The notes under the pieces are model-generated. The model did no database searches. It had not been told where the DNA came from and worked only from the letters and a program-made list of their open reading frames with translations. Positions 1-14,147 of a stretch of 47,302 bases of DNA are shown here, in pieces. The position numbers and the translations under genes are program-made. The first letter of the stretch is position 1. The number at the start of each line of letters is the position of its first letter. The DNA is from Zygnema cylindricum (lineage: Eukaryota; Streptophyta; Zygnematophyceae; Zygnematales; Zygnemataceae): assembly GCA_037447655.1 (NCBI GenBank), contig JBBHKE010000667.1:312001-359302 (forward strand). Reading direction: 5' to 3'.

Positions 1-988
1 AAGTGGGACTGCCTGTCACATGCCACCTGGCCGCCTCTTTTGTTCGGCCTCACTTGACTTCAAAATTGGCAGCAGCCGACAAGATTCCAAAAAAGATCCA
101 CCGTGGATATGAATCTCGATACTGCCGCCCCCAAATCGTCCTTTCATTTGACTGCTTCATTAGTTTAACTATTTTACGCTTCATCCACCCCGTTCTATGA
201 TCTCCAACAGCTGTAAGGTGTCACCTTTTTTGTCCAGCGCATACGACTTGCGAAAAATTAGCTCATAAACCTTATCGAGTACGGTAAAAATTCGTACAAT
301 TTTGCGCGGTTTACGGATTTACGTGCATACGTCAAATGGTACGCATCTTTGTCGGGACTCTGCTCCGCGACAAAGATCACAACTTTGCGGCAAAGTTTCT
401 GTCACGTCGCACGCCGGCCGTTTCCGTCGCATTGCTGCGTCCTTTTCTTGTCCACCTGTACGAATCCAGTAACCATCTGTACGTAGATGTACGAATCCAA
501 TTACCACACGCTTTCGATGTTATAAAAGTTCTGACATCCGTACGGATGTCCTACTTACTGAAATGTACGGAAAACCTGGTCGTCCAGCCTTTCCTTCGCC
601 TATATTTGAGCTCTTCTTCAGATTCTCTCTTCATTTTTTGGAAGCTGGAGTTTTTAGTATGCGAGGGTTTCCTTATTTTTTTTTTTGAACTAATTTTTTT
701 TTTTAAACAATTTTTTTTTTGAACTTTTTTTTTTTTAAACTGCGAATTTTTCCAAACTGGGTTTTTTTTTTCTCAACTGAGTTTAATTTCGATTTTTATT
801 ATTATTGATTTTCAACATTTGTGATCCGAGATTTGGTTTTCTGTGACCACTTTTTGGGCCTCCTTTTTGTCGTTTTCCTTGGGATTTTTCTGTTTTTTTT
901 TTGTTTTTTTGTTTATTTATTTATTTTTTGGAAACGGTATTTTGGGGTTTTCATATTTTAAGAAAAATGGAGGCTCTCGAAAAGGGTC
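1..988. other. non-coding upstream region with a GTAC-rich patch and T tracts
   Basis: I see no supportable gene here. Positions about 240-580 are rich in TACGG and GTACG words. A short direct repeat, TGTACGAATCCA, occurs twice near 457 and 489, like the transposon-derived islands elsewhere in the window. Positions 670-780 are runs of T. The stretch may include the promoter and 5' leader of the gene that follows, but no TATA box can be assigned with confidence. Confidence 0.5.
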
Positions 989-1054
989 ATGGGGGGAGAG
1001 GGGGGGGAGGGGGGGGAGGGGAGGGGAGGAGTTTCTTGCTGTCAACACTCTGCG
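989..1054 (+). CDS. possible first coding exon of the low-complexity gene
   Basis: The ATG at 989 opens a 22-codon Gly-rich reading frame ending exactly at a good donor (GCG then GTAAGG, intron from 1055). It joins in phase 0 to the strong acceptor at 1951, whose exon starts GAC CCG GAA. An earlier ATG at 967 has a better context (A at -3, G at +4) but reaches the same donor in phase 1 and would not fit. The exon is full of G runs, so a one-base assembly error could reverse this choice. The start of the gene is therefore tentative. Confidence 0.35.
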
Positions 1055-1250
1055 GTAAGGGGGGAAGGGAGAGGAGGAAAATATGGTTTCACATAAATTA
1101 GTGTTTAAGTTAAAATTTGTGGTTTGAGGTTTAATTTTCATTTTTGGTTTTGTCTAATTTCATTTGATTTTTTTCTAATTTGCTTTTTGTTTTTGTTTTT
1201 GTCGTATTCTGCATGTTTCAGCTTGTTTGCTTTTTTCAGGATTTGTTGAC

Positions 1251-1325
1251 TATTGCTCTCTCTTCTCCTCTCTGTCTCTCCCCCCACCCCCCACTCTCTC
1301 CCTCTCGCTCCATCTCTCCCTTCTG

Positions 1326-1368
<43 letters not shown>

Positions 1369-1665
1369 TCTCTCTCTCGCTCTCTCTCCCTCTCTCTCCC
1401 TCTATTTCCCCCCCTTTCTCTCCCTCTCACTATTTTCTCTCCCTCTCTCTCTCTCGCTTCCCTCTCTTTCCCACTCGCACTATCTCTCCCTTTTTCTGTC
1501 CCTCATTTCCTCTTTCTTTCTCTCCCTCTTTCTTTCTCTCTCTCTCTCACCCTCCCGCTTTCTTTCTCTCCCCTCTCTCTCTCTCTCTCGCCGTTTCTCC
1601 CTCTTATCTCTTTCTTTCTCTCTCTCTCTCTCCCTCTGTCTCTCTTCGTCTCTCTCTGGTTTTTT
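1251..1665 (+). repeat. CT/CCT polypyrimidine tract in the intron
   Basis: About 400 bases of almost pure C and T on the sense strand, with an uninterrupted CT dinucleotide run at about 1331-1363, lie in the intron before the long coding exon. Reading frames through it are Ser/Leu/Pro low complexity and are not genes. Confidence 0.9.
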
Positions 1666-1951
1666 TTGTTTGTTTTTTTATTTTTGTCTTTCCCCCCTCG
1701 GATAAACGGAATTCTGGTTTTTTTGGCCTTTTCTTCTTTTTCTGAGGTGACAAATGACAAATGAGACAGATGTCACAATTCTCCCAGATGTGACAAAAGT
1801 CACAACTGGGAAATGGATTTTTGGTGAGAAGTGTGTGGTGCCTTTTCTTTTTTTCTGAGATGACAGATGTTTTGTCTTATTCGTTTTATCTTATTCGTTT
1901 TGTCTTATTCGTTTTTCTTACCTCTCATTGTTGTTTTTTTCTTTCGGTCAG

Positions 1952-4900
1952 GACCCGGAAAAATTTCGACGATTCCACGACTTGGTTTGCCTCGGAGTGG
2001 AGTGGCATGAAGAGAGAATCCTCTCTCTCGAGGGACAGCTGGCGACCGAGAGGAGGGAGAGGGAGAGAGAGAGGAGGGAGACGGAGAGCGAGAGGAAGGA
2101 GATTCAGCGGATGAGGGGACAGCTGGCGGCCATGGAGAAGAAACTCACACGTGGGAATTTTGACTCGGAGCACACGTGGCAGTCGGTGGAGGAGGAAGGA
2201 GGAGGAGGAGGAGGAGGAATTGGAGGTGGAGGAGTAAGTGGAGAAGAAGGAAGTGGGGGGGGAGGAGAGGTGGAGCTGATAGTAATGCCCATGATTATGG
2301 GAGAGGGAGAGATGGGTTTGCAAATTGTGGAACCCATTCAACAATTTTCTCCGGAACTCGTCGATTTATTCGCAGGAGGGGAAGGAGGAGAAGAAAATGG
2401 AGAAGAGCAAAAACTTGAGGAGTTGGGTGGGGAGGAGGAGGTGGTGGTGGAGGAGGAGAGGGAGAGGGAGAAGGTGAGGGAGAGGGAGAGACAAGCGGAG
2501 GAGATTCAGCAACAAATAGCTCTTCAACAAGTTTTATCGATGGATTTGCCGATTGTACTCGAGGGAGGAAGTTTGGATGAAATTCTTAACGGAGATTCGG
2601 ACGGAAATGTAACTGGAATTGAAACAATTGCTTCTGATCAACAAGAAGGAATTGAAACTGAGGCTTCTCCTTCACCAATGGAAGCCATGACCGAGTCGGA
2701 AATTTGTCATCTTCAACAACGAGTAGGAGTAATAGGAGGATTAGGAGGAGAAGGAGGAGAAGGAGGAGTAGGAGGAGGAGTAGGAGTGAATGTAATAAAT
2801 CCTCTTAATCAGCAATTCTGTTTGACGGCAGAAAATTTGGCCAATATTGTGAATTTGGCGCAAGATTTGGAGCGACAACAATCGAATGTTTTTCTCGGGG
2901 AACAGTTGAAAGAATTTGTCGAAATGGCAAACCAATTTACAGTTTCTGGACTTCATTTGCTCCAACAAAGAAGTCCCTCAGTTTCGTCGGAAATTTCACA
3001 GGAGAATAATTTTCACAACGGACAAAGTGAACAACAGCAATTTAATCAACATCAGCAATTGAGTCAAGAATTGAGTCAACGAGTTGATGAATTCAATCAA
3101 GAATCGAGTCAACGGTTGAATGAAGTGAATCAACAAATGAATCTACAAAAAGTGCTTCGAAAACAGCAGAAAACTCAAAATTCTGTGTTGGAATCAATGG
3201 AGGAGATTCAACGACAAAATAAGCAACAGTCGACCAATAGTCAGCAACTACAGCAACAGGAGAACCCACAATTTCAGGTGGAAAACTCACAATTTCAGAT
3301 GGAAAATTCACAATTTCCATTGGGAACTTCACAATTTCAGATGGGGAACTCACAATTTCCATCGGGACCCTCACAATTTCAAATGGAAAACGTACAATTT
3401 CCATTGGGAACTTCACAATTTCAGTCTGAAACGTTACAAGATGTTCAATTTCAACAGCCACTTCAGTTTCAAGAGGCGGCATTGGAGAGGGCCCTCCTTC
3501 AATCTCTCTCTGTGTCTCAGCTGGAATCGCTCTCTCAATCTCTCTCTCAGTCTCTTCCTCCCTCTCATGGTCAGACTGTCTCTAATCAGTATCTTTCTCA
3601 GTCTTTGCCTCCCACTCAGTCACAGCCCCTCTCTCAGTCCCACTCTCAGTCTCTCCCTCTCTCTCACTGTCAGACTCTCTCTGAGTCTCTCCCTCAGTCT
3701 CACGCTCAGTCTGTCTCTCAGTCCCTCCCTCCCTTTCTCTCTCAGTCTCCCTCTCAGTTGCATTTGGGGCAGCAGCTTTGTCAAATTGCGGAAGAGCAGA
3801 AACCGGAACAGCCCCACATGGAAATGGAACCACCGTCAAAAAACAATGAAATTTTGTCAAGAAAAAGACGAAGGGAAGACGAACAGAAGGAGGATTATCC
3901 ATCCAAGTCTCGATCTCCTTCTCCGTCTCAGTTTCTGTTCCAGTCTCAGTCCCAGTCTCAGTCTCAGTCTCCAGTTTTTGCAGCAAATTCCCACTCTCCT
4001 TCTCCTCCCCCTTCCCCTCTCCCTTTCCCAGTACTCAACAACCCTGCTTCCATGGACTCTCAATCAGCCAATCTCTCATCGATGACCGCCTCCATCCCTC
4101 CATTCATCGATTCTTCTAGATTTCTCCCTACTACTCTCGTACCTGATCAGCCCTCTCTCCCTCCCTCTTTCACTCCCACCCTTTCTCCCTCTCCCTCTCC
4201 TCCTCTCCCTTGTCACCTTCCAGAACCTCCCGAAGCAGACAGGGATGTGCTCTTAAGGTCTCTTCCCTCTCAAGGAAACCTTCTCCAAGCTGTTATTGAA
4301 TCAGGACCTCTTTTAGAGGATTTTATGAAAGCTGTCCCTCTACCCCAGTTTTCTCAATCGACCCCCCAAGAAAGTACTTTGGATCCTAATATGCAATTTG
4401 CTCCGACAGGTCCTCCTCCTTCATCCCAGCCTACTATGGCCACTCACATGACCTCACTTTCTACCTCTCTGCCTACATCCCTTCCTACCTCCCTTCCTTC
4501 TTCCCTCACTACCTCTCTCCCCACCTCTGTTCCCACTTCTCTCCCTACCTCTCTTCCCACCTCTCTTCCCACCTCATTTCCCTCCTCGCTCCCTACGACG
4601 ACTCTCGGATCTCTTTACATTCTCCAGGGTGACCAGATAATGGATGTGGGCCAAGGAGTAGGAATAGGAGGAGACACTTCTCTCCATATAACCCTTCCAA
4701 CCTTATTTCCCTCCTCACTCCCTCTTACAACTCCCGGATCTTTCTATATTCTCGAGGGAGACATTCCCCAGATAGTGGATATGGGCCAAGGAGTAGGAAT
4801 AGGAGGAAACACATCTTTCCCTACTTCCCTTCCCACCTCTCTCCCTGCCTCCCTTCCCACCTTATTTTCCTCCTCACTCCCTACCACGACTCCCGAATCT

Positions 4901-5176
4901 CTACATAGTCTACAGGGAGACATTCTCCAGACAATGGATGTGGAGCAAGGAGTAGGAATAGGAATAGGAGGCGGAGGAGGAGGAGAGATGACGTCAATGT
5001 ATAAGTATCCTGTCAGGTCTTCGTCGGTCGGAAAATCAGGAACGAGAAGATCTTCCCAAAGAGTCTCTCCATATCGTTCTTCTCCTCGAAATTCTCGGCA
5101 AAGTTTACAAAAAGGAGGACATATTGGATATTCGATGCAGTTGCCGCAAGTTCTGGAGCTTGATGCTCTTCAGTGA
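1952..5176 (+). CDS. large low-complexity protein, probable nuclear protein, family not recognised
   Basis: One uninterrupted exon of 1074 codons plus TGA, opened by a clear acceptor (pyrimidine tract, then CGGTCAG at 1945-1951). I do not recognise the family. Order along the exon: a short ordered start (DPEKFRRFHDLVCLG); a charged Glu/Arg coiled coil (about 2000-2150); a Gly-rich loop (2190-2270); an acidic block (2370-2500); a helical segment around 2820-2960; Gln-rich sequence (2990-3480); Ser-Leu-Ser-Gln repeats (3490-3770); a basic cluster RKRRRED near 3860 followed by SRSPSPS, which looks like a nuclear signal; Pro/Ser-rich sequence; SLPTS repeats; and a basic, Ser/Arg-rich C-terminus. 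Gln-, Ser- and acid-rich regions around a nuclear signal are typical of transcription cofactors, but that is inference. The simple-repeat makeup suggests rapid expansion. The first exon upstream is uncertain. Confidence 0.75.
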   Translation, partial: DPEKFRRFHDLVCLGVEWHEERILSLEGQLATERRERERERRETESERKEIQRMRGQLAAMEKKLTRGNFDSEHTWQSVEEEGGGGGGGIGGGGVSGEEGSGGGGEVELIVMPMIMGEGEMGLQIVEPIQQFSPELVDLFAGGEGGEENGEEQKLEELGGEEEVVVEEEREREKVRERERQAEEIQQQIALQQVLSMDLPIVLEGGSLDEILNGDSDGNVTGIETIASDQQEGIETEASPSPMEAMTESEICHLQQRVGVIGGLGGEGGEGGVGGGVGVNVINPLNQQFCLTAENLANIVNLAQDLERQQSNVFLGEQLKEFVEMANQFTVSGLHLLQQRSPSVSSEISQENNFHNGQSEQQQFNQHQQLSQELSQRVDEFNQESSQRLNEVNQQMNLQKVLRKQQKTQNSVLESMEEIQRQNKQQSTNSQQLQQQENPQFQVENSQFQMENSQFPLGTSQFQMGNSQFPSGPSQFQMENVQFPLGTSQFQSETLQDVQFQQPLQFQEAALERALLQSLSVSQLESLSQSLSQSLPPSHGQTVSNQYLSQSLPPTQSQPLSQSHSQSLPLSHCQTLSESLPQSHAQSVSQSLPPFLSQSPSQLHLGQQLCQIAEEQKPEQPHMEMEPPSKNNEILSRKRRREDEQKEDYPSKSRSPSPSQFLFQSQSQSQSQSPVFAANSHSPSPPPSPLPFPVLNNPASMDSQSANLSSMTASIPPFIDSSRFLPTTLVPDQPSLPPSFTPTLSPSPSPPLPCHLPEPPEADRDVLLRSLPSQGNLLQAVIESGPLLEDFMKAVPLPQFSQSTPQESTLDPNMQFAPTGPPPSSQPTMATHMTSLSTSLPTSLPTSLPSSLTTSLPTSVPTSLPTSLPTSLPTSFPSSLPTTTLGSLYILQGDQIMDVGQGVGIGGDTSLHITLPTLFPSSLPLTTPGSFYILEGDIPQIVDMGQGVGIGGNTSFPTSLPTSLPASLPTLFSSSLPTTTPESLHSLQGDILQTMDVEQGVGIGIGGGGGGEMTSMYKYPVRSSSVGKSGTRRSSQRVSPYRSSPRNSRQSLQKGGHIGYSMQLPQVLELDALQ
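3269..3436 (+). repeat. eight tandem 21-bp units inside the coding exon
   Basis: CAATTTC recurs every 21 bases, giving eight heptapeptides of the type QFQMENS or QFPLGTS. The two versions partly alternate, suggesting that a 42-bp unit was duplicated. The frame is kept throughout. Confidence 0.9.
4450..4980 (+). repeat. SLPTS microrepeats and a threefold longer repeat in the coding exon
   Basis: Positions about 4460-4580 encode SLPTS/SLPTSV repeats. After them a longer block occurs three times (about 4580-4680, 4710-4815, 4860-4965). Each block has the order LP-S-SLP-TT-P-S-L, then LQGD or LEGD, then MD, then QGVGIGG. The copies differ by substitutions and small in-frame indels, and the frame is preserved. 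Confidence 0.8.
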
Positions 5177-5312
5177 AAATTATTTATGAAACTTTCGCTC
5201 AAAGTTTTGGGTTTTGAATTGGCATCGTGGCCAGTTAATTGGTTCGCAGTTTGTACTTGAATATTTAAGTTTTTTTTTTTTAGTTAGTTTCCTTTTACTT
5301 TTCTTTGTACAG

Positions 5313-5424
5313 TCAGAGGATGCTCACTGCATTCTTTCCTCCTTGTAGTTTTATTTATGTTTGTTGTCATTTTTTATTCTGTTTTAAAATTTGTCAACAG
5401 AGAGAATGGAGGAGCATCCTCTGA
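5313..5424. repeat. inverted repeat downstream of the stop codon
   Basis: TCAGAGGATGCTC (5313-5325) is exactly complementary to GAGCATCCTCTGA (5412-5424), with further imperfect pairing inward. It starts 137 bases after the stop codon and so may lie in the 3' untranslated region. It could be a small transposon remnant or a hairpin in the transcript. Confidence 0.55.
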
Positions 5425-5504
5425 GGCCGTGTAGAATTATAATTTGTACTTTAGAGAACAGAAAATGAAGGTGGCTTTCGTCGCCTCTGTGGAGTTCAAA
5501 AGTT

Positions 5505-5650
5505 CCGATCCGTTCAATTCTGTTCCATTCCGTTTTGTCAATGTTCAGTTGTATTCCACCCGGTTCCATTCAGTTCCGTTCCATTCCGTTCCGTTCAGTT
5601 CAGTTCTGTTATGTACCATTCCATTGAAATCGGAACTGACCGGAACGAAT
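5505..5650. repeat. degenerate TTCCG/TTCCA pentamer array
   Basis: GTTCCATTC, GTTCCGTTC and related words repeat with a five-base rhythm for about 140 bases. I see no gene in it. Confidence 0.7.
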
Positions 5651-7400
5651 CAGTCAACTGTAGTTTTTGGTCGGAGCCCTGTTCGCTTAGATTGAGTGCA
5701 GCTCCAATTTGCTGGGGAAGAGGAACACTTTGTAGGGTTTGGATTCGGGAAGAAGATATTTTAGTGTCAATAGGAGCTGGTTTATTCAATTGGGAGCTTC
5801 TTGAAGTGGGAAATATTTGTTCATTTAGTTTTGCTGTAACATTTTTCCCTTTGTGGAGGGGAATATTGCGATGATTAGAGGGAAATAGAGCCTGGATCAG
5901 AAGGGGCAGAGGGGATTTAGGTTTGCAGAAAAGCGAAAGTCTTTGTCTAATTTTATTGTTGTACAGATTGACGTATTTCTCGTGTGGAAATGAAATCATT
6001 TGAAATTTAATTGTTTCAATTCTGTGTCACAATACCCTTTTCTCTGAAGTGGGTTAAGAGGGTTGCTATTTTCTCCTACTACTTTTGAAGTGGGTTTTCT
6101 TTTCCTCCTTTACCTTATGTCTGAAATGTGTTTCACTTTTTCTCTGGTTTTCACTTTATTCCTTCTCTTTTTCTCCTAAATAGGTTTCTCAAATCTTCCT
6201 CATTTCTCTGAAATGTGTTTTCCTGTTTATCTTCTTTTCCCTTTCCTCTGAAGTGCAGTTTTCTTTTCTCCTTCCCCATTTCTCTCAAATGGATTTTTTT
6301 TCCCTCTTCCCACTTCTCACTCTGCCTTCTACCTCCTTATCCTCCTCCTCCTCTTCCTACCTCCTCCTTTTGTATGCGGTACAATGATGAACTCGAATAC
6401 ATGTGATGCTCTGAAAATGAACGAAAACAAAACACTTGGTCAATTGACAAAATCATTGCTCATGTAATTAAAAAACACGAAGTTTCTTATGCTCGGATAA
6501 CATAGGTAAAACAAGGGAAAATAGAAGAGAAAAGAGAAAAGAGAAATTGACTCGATCAAGAACCGTACTAATTGAAAAAAAACAGCCAGATCTGATCATG
6601 AAAAGCTGGGAAAACGGTTTAAGGTCATGATTAATCAAAGCACAGAAAATGACAACAGTTGAGGACCCGATCTATTAAAAATCCGTTCTCTTAAGAAAAT
6701 TATTTTTAAGAATACGGTTTTGTCTCTATCTGCAGTTTTAATGGCTCAAATACAGGACAGCCTCTATTTAAAGTTGCAACGGTGGACGCCTCTCGACCAG
6801 TGGCCCTTGTGAAAGAAATCCTTTGTAGACCTTAAAAGTCGAAGTATTCCGTTTATTTTGTCTGTAAAATAATAAACTCTTTCAACGGAGGATTCCCCAT
6901 TTCCAAGCTGTTTCAATTCTTGTTATGTACCACAATATTATTATCGGAAGGTGCCCAGTATATATGCATTCTTGTGTTTACCGGTTAGTATTCTTTACCG
7001 GTTAGTATTCTCTCTGTAGGTTATAGAAGTGTACTACATATATTGTGGACTGTTTCGTAAATAGGCATTTTTAGTACTCGAACCTCCATTTGAGGAGCCT
7101 ATTTTTTTGTGGCAATAATTGCCATTGTAGTTTGTTTATGGCACTGTCCTGAAGTTGTGCCACAAATGCTTTATCCGATAACAAATTCGGAAAGAGTGAA
7201 AAGTTTGAGTTTAAAGGATGGTTGTATGTGAGCAACAAAAATCTCAAAATCTGCGAGATTGCAGACATATGAAGGATCATTTAGTTAATGTTATTAATGA
7301 AAACATGTTTTCATGTGGATGTTTGCAATTGAATACAACCGTTTATTACTCTCTTCTTGTTCTAAAGTTTTTTCCTTTTCTCCTCTTTTGCAATTTTTCT
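5651..7400. other. intergenic, no gene seen
   Basis: Positions about 6030-6360 are pyrimidine-rich and contain a loosely repeated TCTGAARTGNGTTTTC motif. ACCGGTTAGTATTCT is duplicated near 6980-7010. The rest is AT-rich with only short chance reading frames. Confidence 0.5.
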
Positions 7401-7837
7401 TAGTTTTGTGATAGAGGGCACCTTGCCGACATTCGATATGTACCTATTTCTGGGTACCCGACAATCAATATACCGTCTCGATATATCGAGAAGTTCAATA
7501 TCGCGATATTTCACCAATACACCAAATCGATGTGACTATACATTTATATCGCAATATATCGAAACGACGTTGGGTTGCCACTTTTTTTTTCAAAAGCCCC
7601 CCCCGGAGAGGGGCAGGGGTGTGGATGTATCGCGATAATTTTCGTTGGTCCCGGAGAAGATCAAAGTTACTGCGATAAGACTTTTCAAGATACACGACAC
7701 TAATATTTCTAATTTTGTATATCGACAAGGACTTGTAATTTAATATGTTCATTTTCAAAATTAAGTACCGATATCAACTGGTAACGCCTCATATCGACGA
7801 AAATATCGTGATATCGTCATACTCTATACCCACACTA
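7401..7837. mobile_element. degenerate hAT-like non-autonomous element
   Basis: The left end (TAGTTTTGTGATAG, then TTGCCG and ATTCGATAT) aligns with the left end of the intact element at 14062. The right end, ATACCCACACTA at 7826-7837, resembles that element's ATACCCAACACTA. The interior is rich in ATATCGCGATAT palindromes in both. Flanking 8-mers do not match, so this copy is older. It has no coding capacity. Confidence 0.6.
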
Positions 7838-9440
<1,603 letters not shown>

Positions 9441-10068
9441 TGTTCAATCTTTTTTTTTTGGTTTACACATTTAACAAGGCTAAAATCAAATAAAATATAA
9501 ATCTTTCAAGCTCCACACGCCCCAATCCCTCTGAAATCAAATAAAATGGAAATCTTTCACTCTCCTCTCCCCGAAATCCCTCTATTTTTCTGGTCCATCG
9601 TTCCACATCTTGTAACATTACTGGTTTGGAAGAATTTTCCCTTTTTCACTATAAAAGACCCAAATATTTAATGAAAAAAAATTGAAAAACCATCCATTAA
9701 AGGGGGGAACACACTAAAAAATGATAAAAAGGTAAGAAATCTAACCCCTGATTCAAAACCACACTACAACAAGAGAAAATATAATGTCAAGTGAACAGTT
9801 GAGAAAGCTTCCTTTCAAGTGATTAAAAACGAATTAAAAAGAATAAATCCGAATAGAGTAAAACTTGAACTGAAGTTGAAACTAGTCAAAACAGAAACAG
9901 AAACTGAAGGGAAAAGGAACCGTAGGAGCCAAGCCAAAGAATAGTATAATTCAAATTGAAACAATATCCGGTGTGATACCAAACAGAAGCGCAACGGTTT
10001 GGGAGTCAAAACAGAACAGACGGTAACACCACATGCTTACTTATTTTCTGTCACATAACGTAACGGCA
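9441..10068. other. intergenic, nothing strong
   Basis: An imperfect duplication around AATCAAATAAAATATAAATC lies near 9484 and 9535. The part nearest 10069 should hold the 3' untranslated region of the minus-strand gene next door. No other feature is visible. Confidence 0.45.
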
Positions 10069-11684
<1,616 letters not shown>

Positions 11685-11699
11685 TGTGGGAGGGAGAGA

Positions 11700-14053
11700 G
11701 GTTGATAGTGATAGGGAGAGGAGAAAAGAAGCGTGAGAAAGGGAGGGAACGGGGAGAGAGAGAGAGTACTTAAGTTTTGTGGGAAGGAGTAGTGAATGCG
11801 AGCGCGCTACTGGAACACGGATAGAGAAGGAGAGCGCGTTCAAGCGAGTGAGAGAGAGAGAGAGAGAGAAGAGAGAGGATAGTGGAAGGGCCCGAAGCTG
11901 ATGGCCATAGAGGTCGATTTGCGATCTTTAAATATGCATGCAGTCCGCGCCAATTGCCGGCCGTACTGTTGTCTGGAAAACGACAAGCTTGGGCATAAAT
12001 CTGTACGGAATTGTTTGGCGTCGGAGTGGTCGGCGAAACCGTTATGTACCTTCCAAACCTTCTGTACGCTTCTGTACGGTTACTGTACAATGTTTTGTGT
12101 TCAGCATTTTGCGGTCGCCGAAAACCGGTTCATATCGCCCTCCGCCGTTCCAAAGCTCCAAAGGTACGGTACGTCAACTTGGCGAACCGTACCACTGCCT
12201 CGGCTGTGTGTAAGCGCCGCTTCACCAAGTTCGCCCAAATGTGGCGCGACCTTCCCGAGGCTTCGAACTCATGCGACATATGTCACAGTATCTGTTCGCT
12301 GGACTGACTATGTTTGGTATATGGACGGTGTGATGATGCCCACGTGGAGATTCGTTGCATTATAGTATTATACTTGATTTCGGTGCGGCTAGATATTTCC
12401 GTACCCGTACAGGAAGCGAACGCATCTTGTCCGGGTCGTCGCGAATGTGTACGGCATCTTGCTTTTTACTTTTTTATCCGTTTGTGCTAAGTTTATTTCG
12501 TACTTAAATCGCGAAGCGTTACGTAGAACTTCGACGCCAAATTATAGGACGACGTGATACGGATAAATATCCCGCACGAAATGAAATAAACATTGTACAC
12601 GATAAGAAAACGGACCCGCGTAAAAATATCGATGAACTAAATGAAAAATTTGCGCGTCGTCACGCGCGACCAGATTAAGCCACACTATTTACCATTCGAG
12701 ATAATATTAAAATTTTGCGGCTAAAGTTAAAATCCAGCATGTGCTCTCACAGTGGAGCTCACTTAAAGTGAGTGACTTTCCGCATAATTTTATTTACATG
12801 TGGTTTCCGCAGTTTTGTTACCCGTAAACCCTTCGGCGGCCGTGTGAATTGTTGTTTTTTGTATGACGGTCGACGTTCGAAAGCGCGGCACTTTTTAACC
12901 GGTTGTTACAATATTTTATAAGTCGAATCTTGTTCGACGGACTTGACCGTCAAATCTAAACTCAACGGGTACGTAGTTTGTACTAATATGTACTTACAAT
13001 GTAAATTTTTTTGACAAGCTGACGCAAGTAGCTGCGCGCGGCAAAAATTGTCACTGCGATTAGCAATTCCCCCAGCCACATGCAAGAACGCATTGAAAGT
13101 CGCTTGTTTCTATGTTGTCATTGCGTGAAATCGACGGTCTAGTTGTTCGACCTGATGGATAAAACCTCGCCAAAATCCCAACATGCTCGAGCATAGATAA
13201 AATCTAACACCGCGTTGGTGTCCGCCATCATACCCGGGCCACCAATTTCACAATCGTAATGGACTAATGACACATAGAGACCTCCCTAATAAAGAAGGCA
13301 CAAGACACTTGATTTGGTGACACAACGGCGGAAAGGGGTGTTTGCTAACGGTTCGTGATAATTTATTATAATTGATTATATTTACTATTTTTTGAATTGG
13401 CCGGGAGACGAGCTAAAATTTTCACCCAAGTGATGCGATCAAATGATAATTTTTATGAACCCGAAATCATACGTTTTATGACTCAATGGGCTCCGACCCT
13501 TAAAGTTGCGTACGACTGACACTGTCGATGTCACTTGAAGACCAAATTGTGACTGCATGTCGAAAGACAGATGGCGCGCAAACATTGGTACGACATTATT
13601 TTTTCAAATTAAAACACCCACATCATTTCACTTACGGTTTAATTTTCTACTTTATTTTTCTCGGTGAACCAAATTGCTTTGTCCACTGTCTTGCAAAATC
13701 CTTATACTCTAGTTAGTAATTTTTAGCGTCAATTCCATCTTACGTCCATAGCTATGTACCACCAAAATGAACGTCTAATTTAATTTCTTATCCTGTCTAT
13801 TTACAGCTCCCTATAACAACATAGAAGAGATCTTTTGCTTGTGTACTTGTGGTTCTACTCAAACTACGGTACAGTTACAGTACTCTACCCTCTTTCAAAA
13901 AAAAACAAGTTAAGAAAACGTAATGTTGAACAAAATAAGGATAGTTGGTAAGGTTTTACCTACTGATAAGAAAGAAGCGTTTGGGAACGCAAAGTCTCAA
14001 GCGCGACTCTTATTTTAGTTTGTTAGTTACTAGTCCTAGTGGCCTCACTAACT
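11700..14053. other. gene-free, mostly transposon-like GTAC/CG-rich sequence
   Basis: Positions 11700-11885 are GA-rich and likely hold the promoter and 5' leader of the minus-strand gene. From about 11900 to 13150 the sequence is rich in GTACG and CG words and contains no conserved protein. I could not find its terminal repeats. Positions 13150-14053 are ordinary AT-rich intergenic DNA in which I recognise nothing. Confidence 0.45.
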
Positions 14054-14147
14054 ATTATTCGTAGTGTTGGGTATCGATGACCTATTGCCGGTATTCGATA
14101 TATATCGAATTTGTAGGTATCCGATATCGAATCATGTACCTAGAAGC

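Noticed and set aside
1180-1764. Three overlapping Ser/Leu-rich frames
   Set aside because: Product of the CT microsatellite in an intron; all three frames are open because the repeat has no stop codons.
11770-12090. 106-codon minus-strand frame upstream of the secreted-protein gene
   Set aside because: Runs from GTAC-rich repeat DNA into the GA-rich leader, with no conserved features or splice link to the gene.
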